Assembly (NCBI GenBank): GCA_035539175.1
Contig: DATLIY010000008.1
Span: forward strand, 786,123-850,122
Direction: 5' to 3'
Length of the DNA: 64,000 nt
DNA from: Acidisarcina sp.
GTDB lineage: Bacteria; Acidobacteriota; Terriglobia; Terriglobales; Acidobacteriaceae
The translations under genes and the position numbers were made by a program. Below, piece after piece: positions 63,865-64,000 of this stretch; the first letter of the stretch is position 1; every line of letters starts with the position of its first letter. The notes beneath the pieces were generated by a model. That model was given only the letters and a program-made list of their open reading frames with translations. It had not been told where the DNA came from and did no database searches.

Positions 63865-64000
63865 ATGGCGAAGGAGAAGTTTGACCGGTCGAAGCCGCAT
63901 GTGAATGTGGGAACGATCGGACACATTGATCACGGGAAGACGACGTTGACGGCGGCGATCACGAAGGTGTTGTCGAAGCACAACCCGAAGAATTCGTTCC
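63865..64000 (+). CDS. tuf: Elongation factor Tu, 3'-truncated by window edge
   Basis: The first 45 residues read [30 protein letters not shown] onwards, with the complete G1 loop [14 protein letters not shown] lies eight bases before the ATG. It is the last visible gene of the tRNA cluster. Confidence 0.97.
   Translation, partial: MAKEKFDRSKPHVNVGTIGHIDHGKTTLTAAITKVLSKHNPKNSF

Overview
The window is a dense, roughly 60% GC bacterial chromosome segment. It most likely comes from an Acidobacteriota of the Acidobacteriaceae/Terriglobia type. Evidence for this is an alternative complex III (ACIII) operon fused to an A2-type cytochrome oxidase operon, a diderm lipid A pathway using LpxI, long secreted choice-of-anchor D proteins with a characteristic C-terminus, and a tRNA-tuf cluster. 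No phage, insertion sequence, CRISPR array or rRNA operon was seen. The organism assignment is an inference from gene content, not from a database search.

Layout. Positions 1-12200 form one respiratory block on the + strand: actB(partial)-actC-actD-actE-actF, a small membrane protein, a Sco copper chaperone, then coxB-coxA-coxC-coxD, closed by a terminator. Positions 12540-20914 hold surface and polysaccharide genes: a 1512-residue secreted propeller/ASH-repeat protein, an SLBB export protein and a sugar transferase. Positions 21138-31726 are housekeeping: gatCA, an FmdE-like protein, tyrS, an SDR, a LolA-like protein, the fabZ-lpxA-lpxI lipid A operon, an exported peroxiredoxin and an H1-like acidic/basic protein. 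Positions 31875-35719 carry an MltD-like lytic transglycosylase and lepA.

From 35720 a 536-base non-coding gap holds a cluster of DnaA-box-like sites. It is followed by an anion permease, an orphan TIR/deoxyribosyltransferase-like protein with a C-terminal winged-helix-like region, nikR, an MBL hydrolase and several hypothetical proteins. Positions 44255-46967 hold a nitrosative-stress pair, hcp and ric. These face each other, and each is preceded by a nearly identical 20-bp palindromic box at the same distance from its -10-like element.

Positions 47113-61939 hold a desaturase, a frameshifted SDR, a PIN-TRAM protein, a cysteine synthase-like gene carrying a 15-bp minisatellite, rsmI with a catalytically degenerate M50-CBS protein, rsmD, gltX, thiL (also with a 15-bp minisatellite), an M23 peptidase with a structured leader, and a PQQ-type sugar dehydrogenase. 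The window ends with tRNA-Thr(TGT), tRNA-Tyr(GTA), tRNA-Thr(GGT), tRNA-Gly(TCC), two small ORFs and the start of tuf. This is the classic thrU-tyrU-glyT-thrT-tufB arrangement with the last two tRNAs exchanged and small ORFs inserted.

The observation I rate highest is the shared hcp/ric operator. Next are the orphan TIR-like gene, the dead M50 protease, the DnaA-box cluster, the in-frame 15-bp minisatellites in two enzymes, and the structured leader of the M23 gene.
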